Shown here piece by piece: positions 34,148-42,788 of a stretch of DNA of 64,000 nucleotides. The stretch comes from Williamsia phyllosphaerae (GTDB lineage: Bacteria > Actinomycetota > Actinomycetes > Mycobacteriales > Mycobacteriaceae). The notes under the pieces were generated by a model, which saw nothing but the letters and a program-made list of their open reading frames with translations, ran no database searches and was not told where the DNA came from. Made by a program: the position numbers and the translations under genes. The stretch is taken from positions 1,488,001 to 1,552,000 of the forward strand of contig NZ_BMCS01000001.1 in NCBI RefSeq assembly GCF_014635305.1, written 5' to 3'. How positions within the stretch are numbered: position 1 is the first letter of the stretch; the number at the start of each line of letters is the position of its first letter.

Positions 34148-35740
34148 TCACGCGCGCAGCGCCGCGGCGGACAGGTCGTAGGAGTTGGTGGGCCGTAGGC
34201 CGATGTCGTCGATGCGGGAGCGCCGTGCGAGAACGACTTTCGGGACGAACGACCACAGGAACGGCGAGGTGTCCCACACCTGCTTCTGGGCGGTGGCCAG
34301 CAGTTCCGAGCGCCGAGCCGGGTCGACGGCCTCCGACGCCTGGGTGATGGTGTCGGTGATCTCGGAGAACACGTAGCCCTGGTAGGTGTCTCGGGTGCGC
34401 TCCTTGGCCGCGGTGCCGGCGAACATGCCCTGCATGATGGTGATTCCGAGTCCGGTGGGGCCGGGGAAGCCGTTGCCCAGGACATCCCAGTCGCCGCCCT
34501 TGCCCTGGCGCCAGGTCATGATGTCGCCGCCGGGCTCGAACTGCTGGAGGGTCGCACGCACACCGGCCGCCGAGAGCATCTGCACGACCGACTCCATGAT
34601 GTCGGTGTCGGCGACGAATTCACCGGTCTCCCAGATGAACTTGAGGGTTAGGTCGCGGACGCCGAGTGCGGCGAGCTCGGACCGGGCGCGCGCCGGATCG
34701 TAGACGTAGCGCCCGGTCTCGATGGCGCCGTCGAGCGTCATGGGGATGACGCCGGTGGCCTCGGTGGCCGCACCCTGCATCACCTGGTTGATCAGCGCCG
34801 GGCCGTTGATGGCGTAGGTCAGGGCCTTGCGCACACGCGCGTCGGCCAGCGGGTGGTTGCGCGGCTTGCGGAAGTTGTAGAACAACTGGTTGAGGCGGAC
34901 GCCGTCGGCCCGGTCGATCGAGACGCCCTTGAGGCCGGCCAGCTGATCGGCGGCGTCGGGGCTGATCGAGTCGATCACGTCGACCTCGCCACTGCGCAGC
35001 GACACCACCCGGTTGGACTCGTCGGGCACGAAACGCACCTGGACCGACTCGATCTGGGCGGGGGTGCCCCAGTACTTCGGGTTGCGCTCGAGGGTGTAGT
35101 TGCCGGTACCGCGGTCCGACGACGTCACGACATACGGTCCGGAACCCCGGCCGCTCTGCAGCTCCTCGGGCTTGTTCGCGCGTGCCGGGGTGATGAGGAT
35201 GTTGGTCATCAGGTAGTCCAGGACGGGGACCGGTCGGTTGGTGTTGAGCAGGAACGTCGCGCCGTCGACCTGCTCGACCGTCGGCCACTCGGGGAAGAAC
35301 CCACCGACGAAGGAGCCGTCGACCTCGCTGTACATCTTCAGCGCGGTGGCGACGTCGGCGACCTCGACGGGCGAGCCGTCGGAGTAGTGGGTGCCGGGGC
35401 GCAGGTGGACGAGCCACTGTGTCGGGGCGACGAGTTCGAACCGGTCGGCCAGCACGAGCTGCGGCTTGAGGTTTTTGTCGAGCGTGATGAGCGACTGACG
35501 CACCCCGCGCTGCACGGTCAGCGCGGCGTCGAACTGGTTCAGTTTGTTGTCCAGGCTGACCAGCGAGCGGTTCAGCGCCAGGCTCACGGTGCGCGGACCG
35601 GGCGTGCCGGTGGGGGTTGCGCATGCGCCGATCGACCCGATCGCCAACCCGGTGGCGCCGAGGGCGAGACCGGAGCGCAGCAGGGTCCGTCGCGACATGG
35701 ATGTCCTCGAATGGGACTGCTGTACATCGGAACTGGTCAT
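34148..35740 (-). CDS. ABC transporter substrate-binding lipoprotein (family 5, DppA/OppA-like)
   Basis: 530-residue exported binding protein of the SBP_bac_5 family. The N-terminus carries a twin-arginine-like stretch SRRTLLRSG (16-24), a hydrophobic core and a lipobox IGAC with Cys at 40. The domain shows LRPGTHYSDGSPVEVADV and NPKYWGTPAQIESVQVRFV. Family members bind peptides, oligosaccharides, nickel or opine-like compounds; neighbours here suggest a sugar-derived ligand. ATG 35740 is preceded by GAGAGG. It is divergent from its permease genes, with 288 bases between. Confidence 0.9.
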   Translation of the reverse strand: MTSSDVQQSHSRTSMSRRTLLRSGLALGATGLAIGSIGACATPTGTPGPRTVSLALNRSLVSLDNKLNQFDAALTVQRGVRQSLITLDKNLKPQLVLADRFELVAPTQWLVHLRPGTHYSDGSPVEVADVATALKMYSEVDGSFVGGFFPEWPTVEQVDGATFLLNTNRPVPVLDYLMTNILITPARANKPEELQSGRGSGPYVVTSSDRGTGNYTLERNPKYWGTPAQIESVQVRFVPDESNRVVSLRSGEVDVIDSISPDAADQLAGLKGVSIDRADGVRLNQLFYNFRKPRNHPLADARVRKALTYAINGPALINQVMQGAATEATGVIPMTLDGAIETGRYVYDPARARSELAALGVRDLTLKFIWETGEFVADTDIMESVVQMLSAAGVRATLQQFEPGGDIMTWRQGKGGDWDVLGNGFPGPTGLGITIMQGMFAGTAAKERTRDTYQGYVFSEITDTITQASEAVDPARRSELLATAQKQVWDTSPFLWSFVPKVVLARRSRIDDIGLRPTNSYDLSAAALRA

Positions 35741-35878
35741 CGTCGACCTCTCGCGGACAATCGTTCTCAGGCGTGGTCGCGTCGTCGGTGCGACGCGCGT
35801 ACCCGTCGCGGATGTGACGACGAGCACATCTGGACAGTACGTCAGACTGCTCGATATGCGCAACAGCGATCCGGGTAT

Positions 35879-35893
35879 TGCGTAATCCGCGCA
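35879..35893. promoter_or_regulatory. Candidate DeoR operator in the divergent promoter
   Basis: TGCGTAATCCGCGCA has TGCG/CGCA outer arms. Extended three bases leftward it matches the site at 32175-32192 at 15 of 18 positions. It lies between the binding-protein start (35740) and the permease start (36029), where one regulator could control both arms. Confidence 0.55.
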
Positions 35894-36028
35894 GCAATGC
35901 CATTGTGAGCTGAGTAACACCGATCACCCGCGACGGGCACGCGTGGGTGAGTGCAGACAACGACGTCGCCCAGCTCTGGCAGAAGGTGGATCCATGAGAA
36001 GCAACGAGAGTTCACCGGCGGTGGCGCG

Positions 36029-37069
36029 ATGAGCGCATCGACGGACTCCATCGCGGTGCAGTTGCCACCGGCGCCTCCGGAGAAGGCGCCCGGTCGCGGT
36101 GGTTTCGGTGTCGACTCGGTGATCGGATCGGCCACCCTGCGCTACGTCATCAAGCGTCTGGCGCAGAGTGTCCTGACCATCTGGCTCACCATCACCACCG
36201 TCTTCGTGCTGATTCGCATGGCGCCCGGCGACCCGGCCTACTCGGTCGCCGGCCCGCTCGCATCGTCGGACGAGCTGGCGCGGATCCGCACCAGCATGGG
36301 TCTCGACGACTCGGTGTTTACCCAGTACCTGATCTACCTCAAGGACGTCGTCCGGCTCGATTTCGGCACCTCCTACTCGTTCCAGGCGCCCGCACTCGAC
36401 GTCGTCCTCGACCGTCTGCCGTACACGATCACCCTGGCCGTGGCCGCGATCCTGCTCACCGTCGTCGTCGCCGTGCCGCTGGGTGTCTGGATGGCGCGTC
36501 ACGCCGACAGCCGCCGCGAGCTCGGCGCCAACGTGGTGACCATCGCCGGTCAGTCCATGCCGGACTTCTGGACCGGACTGATGCTGCTGACGTTCTTCGC
36601 CGTGGTGTTCCCGATCTTCCCGGCCGCCGGCTTCACCTCCTGGTCCGGTCTGGTGCTGCCCGCCGTCACCGTCGCCGTGCTGCAGATCGCGCTGATCTCC
36701 CGGATGGTCCGCCGCGAGATGGTCAATTCCTTCGCGTCCCCGTACATGACGGTCGCGCGGGCCCGTGGGCTGACCGACCGGCGTCTGACATGGCGATACG
36801 CGATGCGCAACTCGGCCATCCCGGTCCTCACCGCGCTCGGTACGCGCTTCGCGGCGCTGCTCAACGGTGTCGTCGTCGTCGAGGTCGTGTTCGCTTGGCC
36901 CGGTGTCGGTTCGCTTGTCGTCCGAGCGCTCGAGACCCGCGACTACCCCCTCATCCAGGCAACCGTCCTGGTCACCGCCGTCCTGGCGATCGGCGTCCAG
37001 CTGCTCGTCGACCTCTGTTACCCACTGCTCGACCCGCGCGTCCGCCTGGGAAAGGGAGCCAGCAAATGA
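36029..37069 (+). CDS. ABC transporter permease, DppB-like
   Basis: 346-residue inner-membrane permease of the dipeptide/oligopeptide transporter family with about six transmembrane helices. The family N-terminal helix is LRYVIKRLAQSVLTIWLTITTVFVLIRMAPGDP. The ATPase-contacting EAA loop reads YMTVARARGLTDRRLTWRYAMRN, and the domain ends VEVVFAWPGVGSLVVRAL. The first 40 residues are a Pro/Ala-rich cytoplasmic extension. ATG 36029 gives a plausible N-terminus but has a weak ribosome binding site. Its stop overlaps the next permease start. Confidence 0.92.
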   Translation: MSASTDSIAVQLPPAPPEKAPGRGGFGVDSVIGSATLRYVIKRLAQSVLTIWLTITTVFVLIRMAPGDPAYSVAGPLASSDELARIRTSMGLDDSVFTQYLIYLKDVVRLDFGTSYSFQAPALDVVLDRLPYTITLAVAAILLTVVVAVPLGVWMARHADSRRELGANVVTIAGQSMPDFWTGLMLLTFFAVVFPIFPAAGFTSWSGLVLPAVTVAVLQIALISRMVRREMVNSFASPYMTVARARGLTDRRLTWRYAMRNSAIPVLTALGTRFAALLNGVVVVEVVFAWPGVGSLVVRALETRDYPLIQATVLVTAVLAIGVQLLVDLCYPLLDPRVRLGKGASK

Positions 37070-37989
37070 GCGTCGTCATCGAACGCCCCACCGAACCCCG
37101 TCCCAGCGCGGTCACCGAGAAGGACGTCGCCCGATCGGCGGCCACCCGACGCACGCGCGACTCCCGGATGAAGATCTGGATCGGCAGCATCTGCGCTCTG
37201 CTCGTGATCCTCCCCGTCGCCTTCGCCCGGGTGCTGCCCATCCCCGACCCCGACGTGACCAACCTCGGTGACCGCCGCCTCGCCCCGTTCACCGACGGCC
37301 ACCTCTTCGGCACCGACCAGCTCGGTCGCGACCTGCTGGCCCGCGTGCTCTACGGCGGCCAGGTGTCGCTGACCATCGGCATCCTCGCCGTGATCGTCTC
37401 CGGCCTGATCGGACTCATCCTCGGGGCGCTGGCCGGCTACGTCGGCGGCTGGGTCGACGCGGCCATCAGCCGTCTGCTCGAGGCGCAGATGTCGCTGCCG
37501 CTGCTGATGATGCTGCTGCTCGTGGTCGCATTGTTCGGACCGTCGATCCCGGTCATCACCTTCGTCATCGCGATCGCGCAGTGGCCCGAGATCGCCCGCC
37601 TCACCCGATCACTGGTACTGGTCGAGCGGGAGAAGCCCTACGTCGCCGCAGCCAAGGTCCTCGGACTCGGCAGCGTCGCCACCCTGATGCGCCACGTCAT
37701 CCCCAACGTCATCAAGTCGGTGTCGCTGGTGGTCCTGCTGCTGCTGGCCCAGGCTGTCCTGCTCGAGAGTGCGCTGAGCTACCTCGGCGCCGGACCACAA
37801 CGGCCGTTCGCGACCTGGGGTCGGATCATCTCCGACGGCCAGGACTACATCACCACCTCGTGGTGGCTGGTCACCCTGCCCGGCATGGTCATCGTGCTGC
37901 TCGTGGTCGGCGTGAACCTCCTCGGAGACGGACTGCGCGACGGCGCACCGAAGCTCCGCCGCTTCCCGTTCGGCCGAAAGGACAAGTGA
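37066..37989 (+). CDS. ABC transporter permease, DppC-like
   Basis: 307-residue second permease of the same transporter. It begins with a polar 35-residue segment, then a first transmembrane helix (WIGSICALLVILPVAFARV), the family motif HLFGTDQLGRDLLARVLYGG and the coupling loop KPYVAAAKVLGLGSVATLMRHV. ATG 37066 has GGGAG upstream and overlaps the DppB-like stop (ATGA). It is followed after two bases by the first ATPase gene. Confidence 0.93.
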   Translation: MSVVIERPTEPRPSAVTEKDVARSAATRRTRDSRMKIWIGSICALLVILPVAFARVLPIPDPDVTNLGDRRLAPFTDGHLFGTDQLGRDLLARVLYGGQVSLTIGILAVIVSGLIGLILGALAGYVGGWVDAAISRLLEAQMSLPLLMMLLLVVALFGPSIPVITFVIAIAQWPEIARLTRSLVLVEREKPYVAAAKVLGLGSVATLMRHVIPNVIKSVSLVVLLLLAQAVLLESALSYLGAGPQRPFATWGRIISDGQDYITTSWWLVTLPGMVIVLLVVGVNLLGDGLRDGAPKLRRFPFGRKDK

Positions 37990-37991
37990 CC

Positions 37992-38834
37992 ATGGGCAAC
38001 CTGCTGCAGGTGGACGATTTCCAGGTGGAGCTGATCACCGACAAGGGCGTCATCCGCGCCGTCGACGGCATCTCGTTCTGCATCGACGCCGGCGAGACCG
38101 TCTCCATCATCGGCGAATCCGGTTCCGGCAAGTCCACGACCGCCATGGGCATCCTCGGGTTGCTGCCCGCCGACCTCGCCGTCCGGTCGGGATCGGTCCG
38201 CTTCCGCGGTGCGGATCTGCTCGGCGACGAGGCCGCGCTGCACGAGGTCCGCGGACGACAGATCGCGCTGATCCCGCAGGACCCGATGGCCGCGTTGAGC
38301 CCCGTGCACACGGTGGGATCCCAACTGCGCGAGGCGGTCGCGCACAGCGGCGTACACGGGCGTGCGGCACAGAAGGCGCGGTGCGTCGAACTGCTGCACC
38401 AGGTGCGCATCCCCGATCCCGAGGGGCAGCTGGGCCGCTACCCGCACCAGTTCTCCGGCGGCATGCTGCAGCGGGTGCTCATCGCGGCCGCACTCGCGTC
38501 GTCACCGGTGCTGATCGTCGCCGATGAGCCGACCAGTGCGCTCGACGTCACCGTGCAGGCCAGCATCCTCGATCTGCTCATGGAGCTCCAGGAACGCACC
38601 GAGATCGGGATGCTGGTCATCACCCACGATCTCGGGGTGGCGCGGCTGGTCTCCGACCGCATCCACGTGATGAAGGAGGGTCGCTTCGTCGAGGTCGGGC
38701 CGGCCGACGAACTGGTTCGCACCCCGCAGAGCCCGTACACCAAGAAGCTGCTCGACGCCGTCCCACAACTGGGACCGTGGAGCCTGCCCGACGCGTCCAC
38801 CGCGCGGGCCCAGACGTCCGGAGTCCCCGCATGA
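37992..38834 (+). CDS. ABC transporter ATPase, DppD-like
   Basis: 280-residue cytoplasmic ATPase. Walker A is GESGSGKS, Q-loop IPQDPMAALSPVH, signature FSGGMLQRV, Walker B VLIVADEPTSALD, switch His in LVITHDLGVARL. The C-terminal oligopeptide/dipeptide transporter extension is short (SPYTKKLLDAVPQL), and the cysteine-rich iron-sulfur segment of some family members is absent. It overlaps the second ATPase by four bases. Confidence 0.93.
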   Translation: MGNLLQVDDFQVELITDKGVIRAVDGISFCIDAGETVSIIGESGSGKSTTAMGILGLLPADLAVRSGSVRFRGADLLGDEAALHEVRGRQIALIPQDPMAALSPVHTVGSQLREAVAHSGVHGRAAQKARCVELLHQVRIPDPEGQLGRYPHQFSGGMLQRVLIAAALASSPVLIVADEPTSALDVTVQASILDLLMELQERTEIGMLVITHDLGVARLVSDRIHVMKEGRFVEVGPADELVRTPQSPYTKKLLDAVPQLGPWSLPDASTARAQTSGVPA

Positions 38835-39706
38835 GCGCACCCGAGAAGTCCACGCCCCAGAAGTCCATGCCACTGCTGACCGTGGACGACCTGGCCGTCG
38901 AATACCACACGGGTGCAGGGGTGTTCCGCGCCATCGACTCGGTCTCGTTCGAGGTCGACCGGGGCAAGACCCTCGCGATCGTGGGGGAGTCGGGGTGCGG
39001 CAAGTCGACCATCGCCAAGGCGCTGGTGCGTCTGTTGACCCCGTGTGGTGGTCGGATCGTGTTCGACGGCACCGACATCGCGACACTGTCCGAACGGGCG
39101 TTGCGCCCGTACCGCTCGCGGATACAGATGGTCTTCCAGGATCCGTACGGCTCGCTCGATCCGCATCTGACGGCCCTCGACATCGTCGCCGAACCGCTGC
39201 GCATCCGTGGCAGTGGCAGCCGTGCCGAGCGCACCCGTCGCGCCGAGGAACTCATCGACCAGGTGGGGCTGCCGACCTCGGCACACCACCGCCGACCGGT
39301 CGAGTTCTCCGGCGGCCAGCGTCAGCGCATCGGGATCGCCCGCGCACTCGCATCCGACCCGGAGCTGCTGGTCTGTGACGAGGCGACCAGCGCGCTGGAC
39401 GTGTCCGTGCAGGCGCAGGTCCTCGACCTGCTCCGGTCCATCCAGCAGGACACCGGGATCACCTACGTGTTCATCTCACACAACCTCGGCGTCGTCCGCG
39501 AGATCAGCGACACCGTCGTCGTGATGTCGAAGGGGCGTCTCGTCGAATCCGGCGTCACCGCTGACGTTCTCGCCCGACCGGTCAACCCGTACACCGCGGC
39601 GCTGCGCTCGGCCGCGCTCGACCCCACCGCGATGGTCGGTATCAAGCCACGCCACATCGTGTCCCGACCGGCATCCCCCACGCAGAAAGCAGGAGCCCCC
39701 GCATGA
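38831..39706 (+). CDS. ABC transporter ATPase, DppF-like
   Basis: 291-residue second ATPase of the heterodimeric pair. Walker A is GESGCGKS, Q-loop MVFQDPYGSLDPH (typical of the F subunit), signature FSGGQRQRIG, Walker B LLVCDEATSALD, switch His in FISHNLGVV. The C-terminal part ends with the PYTAALRSAALD substrate-domain segment. Its stop overlaps the aldo/keto reductase start by four bases, binding transport and metabolism into one operon. Confidence 0.93.
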   Translation: MSAPEKSTPQKSMPLLTVDDLAVEYHTGAGVFRAIDSVSFEVDRGKTLAIVGESGCGKSTIAKALVRLLTPCGGRIVFDGTDIATLSERALRPYRSRIQMVFQDPYGSLDPHLTALDIVAEPLRIRGSGSRAERTRRAEELIDQVGLPTSAHHRRPVEFSGGQRQRIGIARALASDPELLVCDEATSALDVSVQAQVLDLLRSIQQDTGITYVFISHNLGVVREISDTVVVMSKGRLVESGVTADVLARPVNPYTAALRSAALDPTAMVGIKPRHIVSRPASPTQKAGAPA

Positions 39707-40659
39707 TGGCAGCACATCTGTCCGGACTCGTCCTCGGGACGATGACCTTCGGCGACACCGCCGACGCCGCCACCTCGGCGAAGATGGTCGACGCCGCACT
39801 CGACGCAGGTATCCGCCACATCGACACCGCCAACGGCTACGCCGGGGGAGAGTCCGAGCGCTTGCTGGCATCGATCCTCGCCACCCGCCGCGACGACGTC
39901 ACCCTCGCCACCAAGGCGGGTATGCCTAATCCCGATGCGGGCGAGCATTCCCCGCTGTCGGCGGCGGGTCTGCGCGCCAGTGTGGAAGCCAGCCTGCGTC
40001 GGCTCGACACCGACCGCGTCGACCTGTTCTACCTGCACCAGCCCGACCGTGCGGCGTCGCTGCACGAAACCCTGACTACCGTCGCCGAACTGGTCGCCGA
40101 GGGCAAGATCGTCGAACTCGGTGTGTCCAACTTCGCGGCCTGGCAGATCGGCGAGCTCAACCACGTCGCCGACGAGGTCGGAGCACCCAGACCCGTTGTC
40201 GCCCAGCAGCTCTACAACCTCATCGCCCGTCGTATCGAGGACGAGTACGCCGAGTTCGCCTCGGTCAGCGGGCTGGCCACCATGGTCTACAACCCGCTCG
40301 GCGGCGGCCTGCTGACCGGACGACACACGTTCGAGGCGGCCCCCGACGAAGGCCGCTTCGGCGACTCCCGACTGGCCGCGATGTACCGCGAGCGGTACTG
40401 GAACGCCGAGCTGTTCGAGGCGATCACTGCGCTGGCAACGGTCGCGAGCGACGCCGGGATACCCCTGGTCGAGCTGGCGCTACGCTGGCTGGTGTCGAAG
40501 CCGGCGACGTCGTCGTTGCTGCTGGGCGGATCGAAAGTCGAACAGCTGCAGTCGAACATCGCCACCGTGGCCAAGGGTCCGCTGCCCACCGACGTCGTCA
40601 CGGCGTGCGACGAGATCGGTGCCGCGCTGCGGGGTCCGATGCCGAACTACAACCGCTAG
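39703..40659 (+). CDS. Aldo/keto reductase
   Basis: 318-residue NADPH-dependent TIM-barrel oxidoreductase. The catalytic tetrad is visible: Asp and Tyr in HIDTANGYAGGESE, Lys in TLATKAG, His in FYLHQPD. The C-terminal cofactor segment is SSLLLGGSKVEQLQSN. Family members interconvert aldehydes or ketones and alcohols. In this operon it may reduce or oxidise the aldehyde released by the neighbouring aldolase, an inference. ATG 39703 is coupled to the ATPase stop. Confidence 0.9.
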   Translation: MMAAHLSGLVLGTMTFGDTADAATSAKMVDAALDAGIRHIDTANGYAGGESERLLASILATRRDDVTLATKAGMPNPDAGEHSPLSAAGLRASVEASLRRLDTDRVDLFYLHQPDRAASLHETLTTVAELVAEGKIVELGVSNFAAWQIGELNHVADEVGAPRPVVAQQLYNLIARRIEDEYAEFASVSGLATMVYNPLGGGLLTGRHTFEAAPDEGRFGDSRLAAMYRERYWNAELFEAITALATVASDAGIPLVELALRWLVSKPATSSLLLGGSKVEQLQSNIATVAKGPLPTDVVTACDEIGAALRGPMPNYNR

Positions 40660-40671
40660 GAGCTCCCCGAG

Positions 40672-41445
40672 ATGACCCGCAGAACCGCGGCCCGCGACTT
40701 CGCCGCCCGTGTCCGCGCCCGCGACCGGATCCTCGGCTACTGGTCGGTGATCGACAGCCCCGTCTCCACCGAATGGCTCGCCCACGTCGGCTGGGACTAC
40801 ATCGCACTCGACCTGCAGCACGGCCTGATCGGCTACTCCGGCATGCTCGCCGGCATCACCGCGATCGACGCCGCCGAGGGCCCCGTCGGACTCGTTCGCG
40901 TCGAGGCCAACGATCCCACCCCGATCGGTCGCGCCCTCGACGCCGGCGCCGCCGGTGTCATCGTCCCCCTCGTGAACTCGGCCGACGAGGCCGCCGCCGC
41001 GGTGGCGTCGGCCAAGTACCCGCCGATGGGCGTCCGGTCGTACGGACCCATGCGGTCGCAGCTGCGGATCGGGCCCGTCCCGGCCGAGGCCAACAGCGAG
41101 ACCATCGTCCTGGCGATGATCGAGACGCCGCAGGGACTCGCGAACGTCGCCGAGATCTGTGCGGTCGAGGGCCTCGACGGCATCTACGTCGGGCCGTCGG
41201 ATCTACGAATCGCGGTCGGTGGCGCGCATTCCAACGATCCAGCCGTCGACGCCGAGTTCGAGGCCGCGCTGACGACGATCCGTGAGGCCGCGGCCGCCGC
41301 CGGCGTCACCGCGGGCATCCACACCGCATCCGGAGAGCTGGCCGCGAAGCGTCTCGCCGAGGGCTACACGCTGGCGACCGTCGCCTCCGACCTCACCCAC
41401 CTCAGGGCCGTGTCGCAGTCGCATCTGGATGCGGCCCGCGGCTGA
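40672..41445 (+). CDS. HpcH/HpaI-family class II aldolase
   Basis: 257-residue metal-dependent aldolase that splits 2-keto-3-deoxy (or 2-keto-4-hydroxy) acids into pyruvate and an aldehyde. Family segments are YIALDLQHGLIGY, the metal-binding Glu in LAMIETPQGLANV, the Asp in GIYVGPSDL, and MGVRSYGPMR. The nearest described relatives act on HpaI- or rhamnonate-type substrates. Last gene of the rightward arm, 12 bases after the reductase; its product aldehyde could feed the C4-acid kinase branch. Confidence 0.88.
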   Translation: MTRRTAARDFAARVRARDRILGYWSVIDSPVSTEWLAHVGWDYIALDLQHGLIGYSGMLAGITAIDAAEGPVGLVRVEANDPTPIGRALDAGAAGVIVPLVNSADEAAAAVASAKYPPMGVRSYGPMRSQLRIGPVPAEANSETIVLAMIETPQGLANVAEICAVEGLDGIYVGPSDLRIAVGGAHSNDPAVDAEFEAALTTIREAAAAAGVTAGIHTASGELAAKRLAEGYTLATVASDLTHLRAVSQSHLDAARG

Positions 41446-41482
41446 GGCGACAGAGCGCGTCTCGTTGGAGCGCGCGAGTCGC

Positions 41483-42511
41483 TCAGCGCCAGCCGAGCTC
41501 CGGTGCGACCTCGGTCAGGATCGATTCGATGACATGCGCGTTGTACTCGACGCCCAGCTGATTGGGGACCGTCAGCAACAGCGTGTCGGCCTCGGCGATG
41601 GCCGAGTCCTGCGCGAGTTGCTCGATGAGTTTGTCGGGCTCGTCGGCGTATGACCGCCCGAACCGTGCGATGCCGCCGTCGATGTGGCCGACCTGGTCCG
41701 TCTCCGTGCCACCGCGCCCGAAGTATGCGCGGTCGCGGTCGTCGGTGATGGCGAAGATGCTGCGGCTCACCGACACCCGCGGGGTGAATGCGTGGCCGGC
41801 GTTGTCCCACTCCTTGCGGAAGACGCGGATCTGCTCGGCTTGCAGCTCGTGGAACGGGACACCGGTGTCCTCGGTCAACAGCGTCGAGCTCATCAGGTTC
41901 ATACCCTGCCGCGCTGTCCACTCCGCCGTCGCGCGGGTGCCCGCACCCCACCAGATGCGCTCCCGCAGACCTTCCGAGTGCGGCTCCAACCGCAGCAGCC
42001 CCGGCGGATTGGGGAACATCGGCCGCGGGTTCGGGCGGGCGAAGCCCTCTCCCTCGAGTGCCTGCAGGAACATCGCGGTGTGGCGACGTGCCATGTCGGC
42101 GTCGGTCTCACCCTCGGCGGGCGCGTAGCCGAAGTACTTGTAGCCCTCGATCACCTGCTCGGGCGACCCCCGGCTGATACCGAGTTGCAGCCTGCCCCCG
42201 GAGATCAGGTCCGCCGCACTCGCATCCTCGACCATGTACAGCGGATTCTCGTACCGCATGTCGATGACACCCGTACCGATCTCGATACGGGACGTCCGTG
42301 CGCCCACCGCGGCGAGCAACGGGAACGGGGACGCCAGTTGACGCGCGAAGTGGTGCACACGGAAGTAGGCACCGTCCGCGCCGAGCTCCTCGGCGGCGAC
42401 GGCAAGCTCGATGGACTGGGTGAGCACATCGGCCGCGGACCGCGTCTGCGACTGCGGGGACGGCGTCCAGTGCCCGAACGAAAGGAACCCGATGTTCTTC
42501 ATGGTCCCCAT
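41483..42511 (-). CDS. LLM-class flavin-dependent oxidoreductase
   Basis: 342-residue luciferase-like monooxygenase with the (alpha/beta)8 fold. It begins NIGFLSFGHW and has GAYFRVHHFARQLASPFPLLAAVGART, RIEIGTGVIDMRYENP and RLQLGISRGSPEQV, all typical of FMN or F420-using LLM enzymes. Cofactor choice is not decidable. ATG 42511 gives MGTMKNIGF; ATG 42502 is the alternative. A palindrome directly abuts the start. Convergent with the aldolase and probably not part of that pathway. Confidence 0.85.
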   Translation of the reverse strand: MGTMKNIGFLSFGHWTPSPQSQTRSAADVLTQSIELAVAAEELGADGAYFRVHHFARQLASPFPLLAAVGARTSRIEIGTGVIDMRYENPLYMVEDASAADLISGGRLQLGISRGSPEQVIEGYKYFGYAPAEGETDADMARRHTAMFLQALEGEGFARPNPRPMFPNPPGLLRLEPHSEGLRERIWWGAGTRATAEWTARQGMNLMSSTLLTEDTGVPFHELQAEQIRVFRKEWDNAGHAFTPRVSVSRSIFAITDDRDRAYFGRGGTETDQVGHIDGGIARFGRSYADEPDKLIEQLAQDSAIAEADTLLLTVPNQLGVEYNAHVIESILTEVAPELGWR

Positions 42512-42529
42512 AACGGACCCCGGTCCGTT
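42512..42529. promoter_or_regulatory. Palindrome adjoining the LLM oxidoreductase start
   Basis: Eight-base arms AACGGACC / GGTCCGTT around a CC spacer, ending at the base before ATG 42511. It would overlap the ribosome binding site, so a bound TetR-like repressor or an mRNA hairpin could block expression. Confidence 0.5.
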
Positions 42530-42788
42530 TGTATTCCAGGAATGGCCCGGAAGCATACGTCCGGGCCGACGTCGAACGCTCTGGGCGGCGAGAGACAGAT
42601 GCAGATCTGTGCGTGATGGGCACCGGGCCGCGGCTGTGGTGTCAGTGATGCACGTGTTGCAGCAGAACGCGGCCGGTTGCGGTGACGGTCTTCGACGACT
42701 GGGTTTCGACAACAACGATCTCGTCCCTGGCGGGAGCGACACTCAGGCGGATCGTGCAAGCGAAGCCGACGTAAAATGCGGGTTCCCC

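Noticed and set aside
42530-42788. N-terminal extension of the LLM oxidoreductase by about 77 codons
   Set aside because: The extra residues are Arg/Ser/Pro-rich and the family N-terminus begins cleanly at NIGFLSFGHW.
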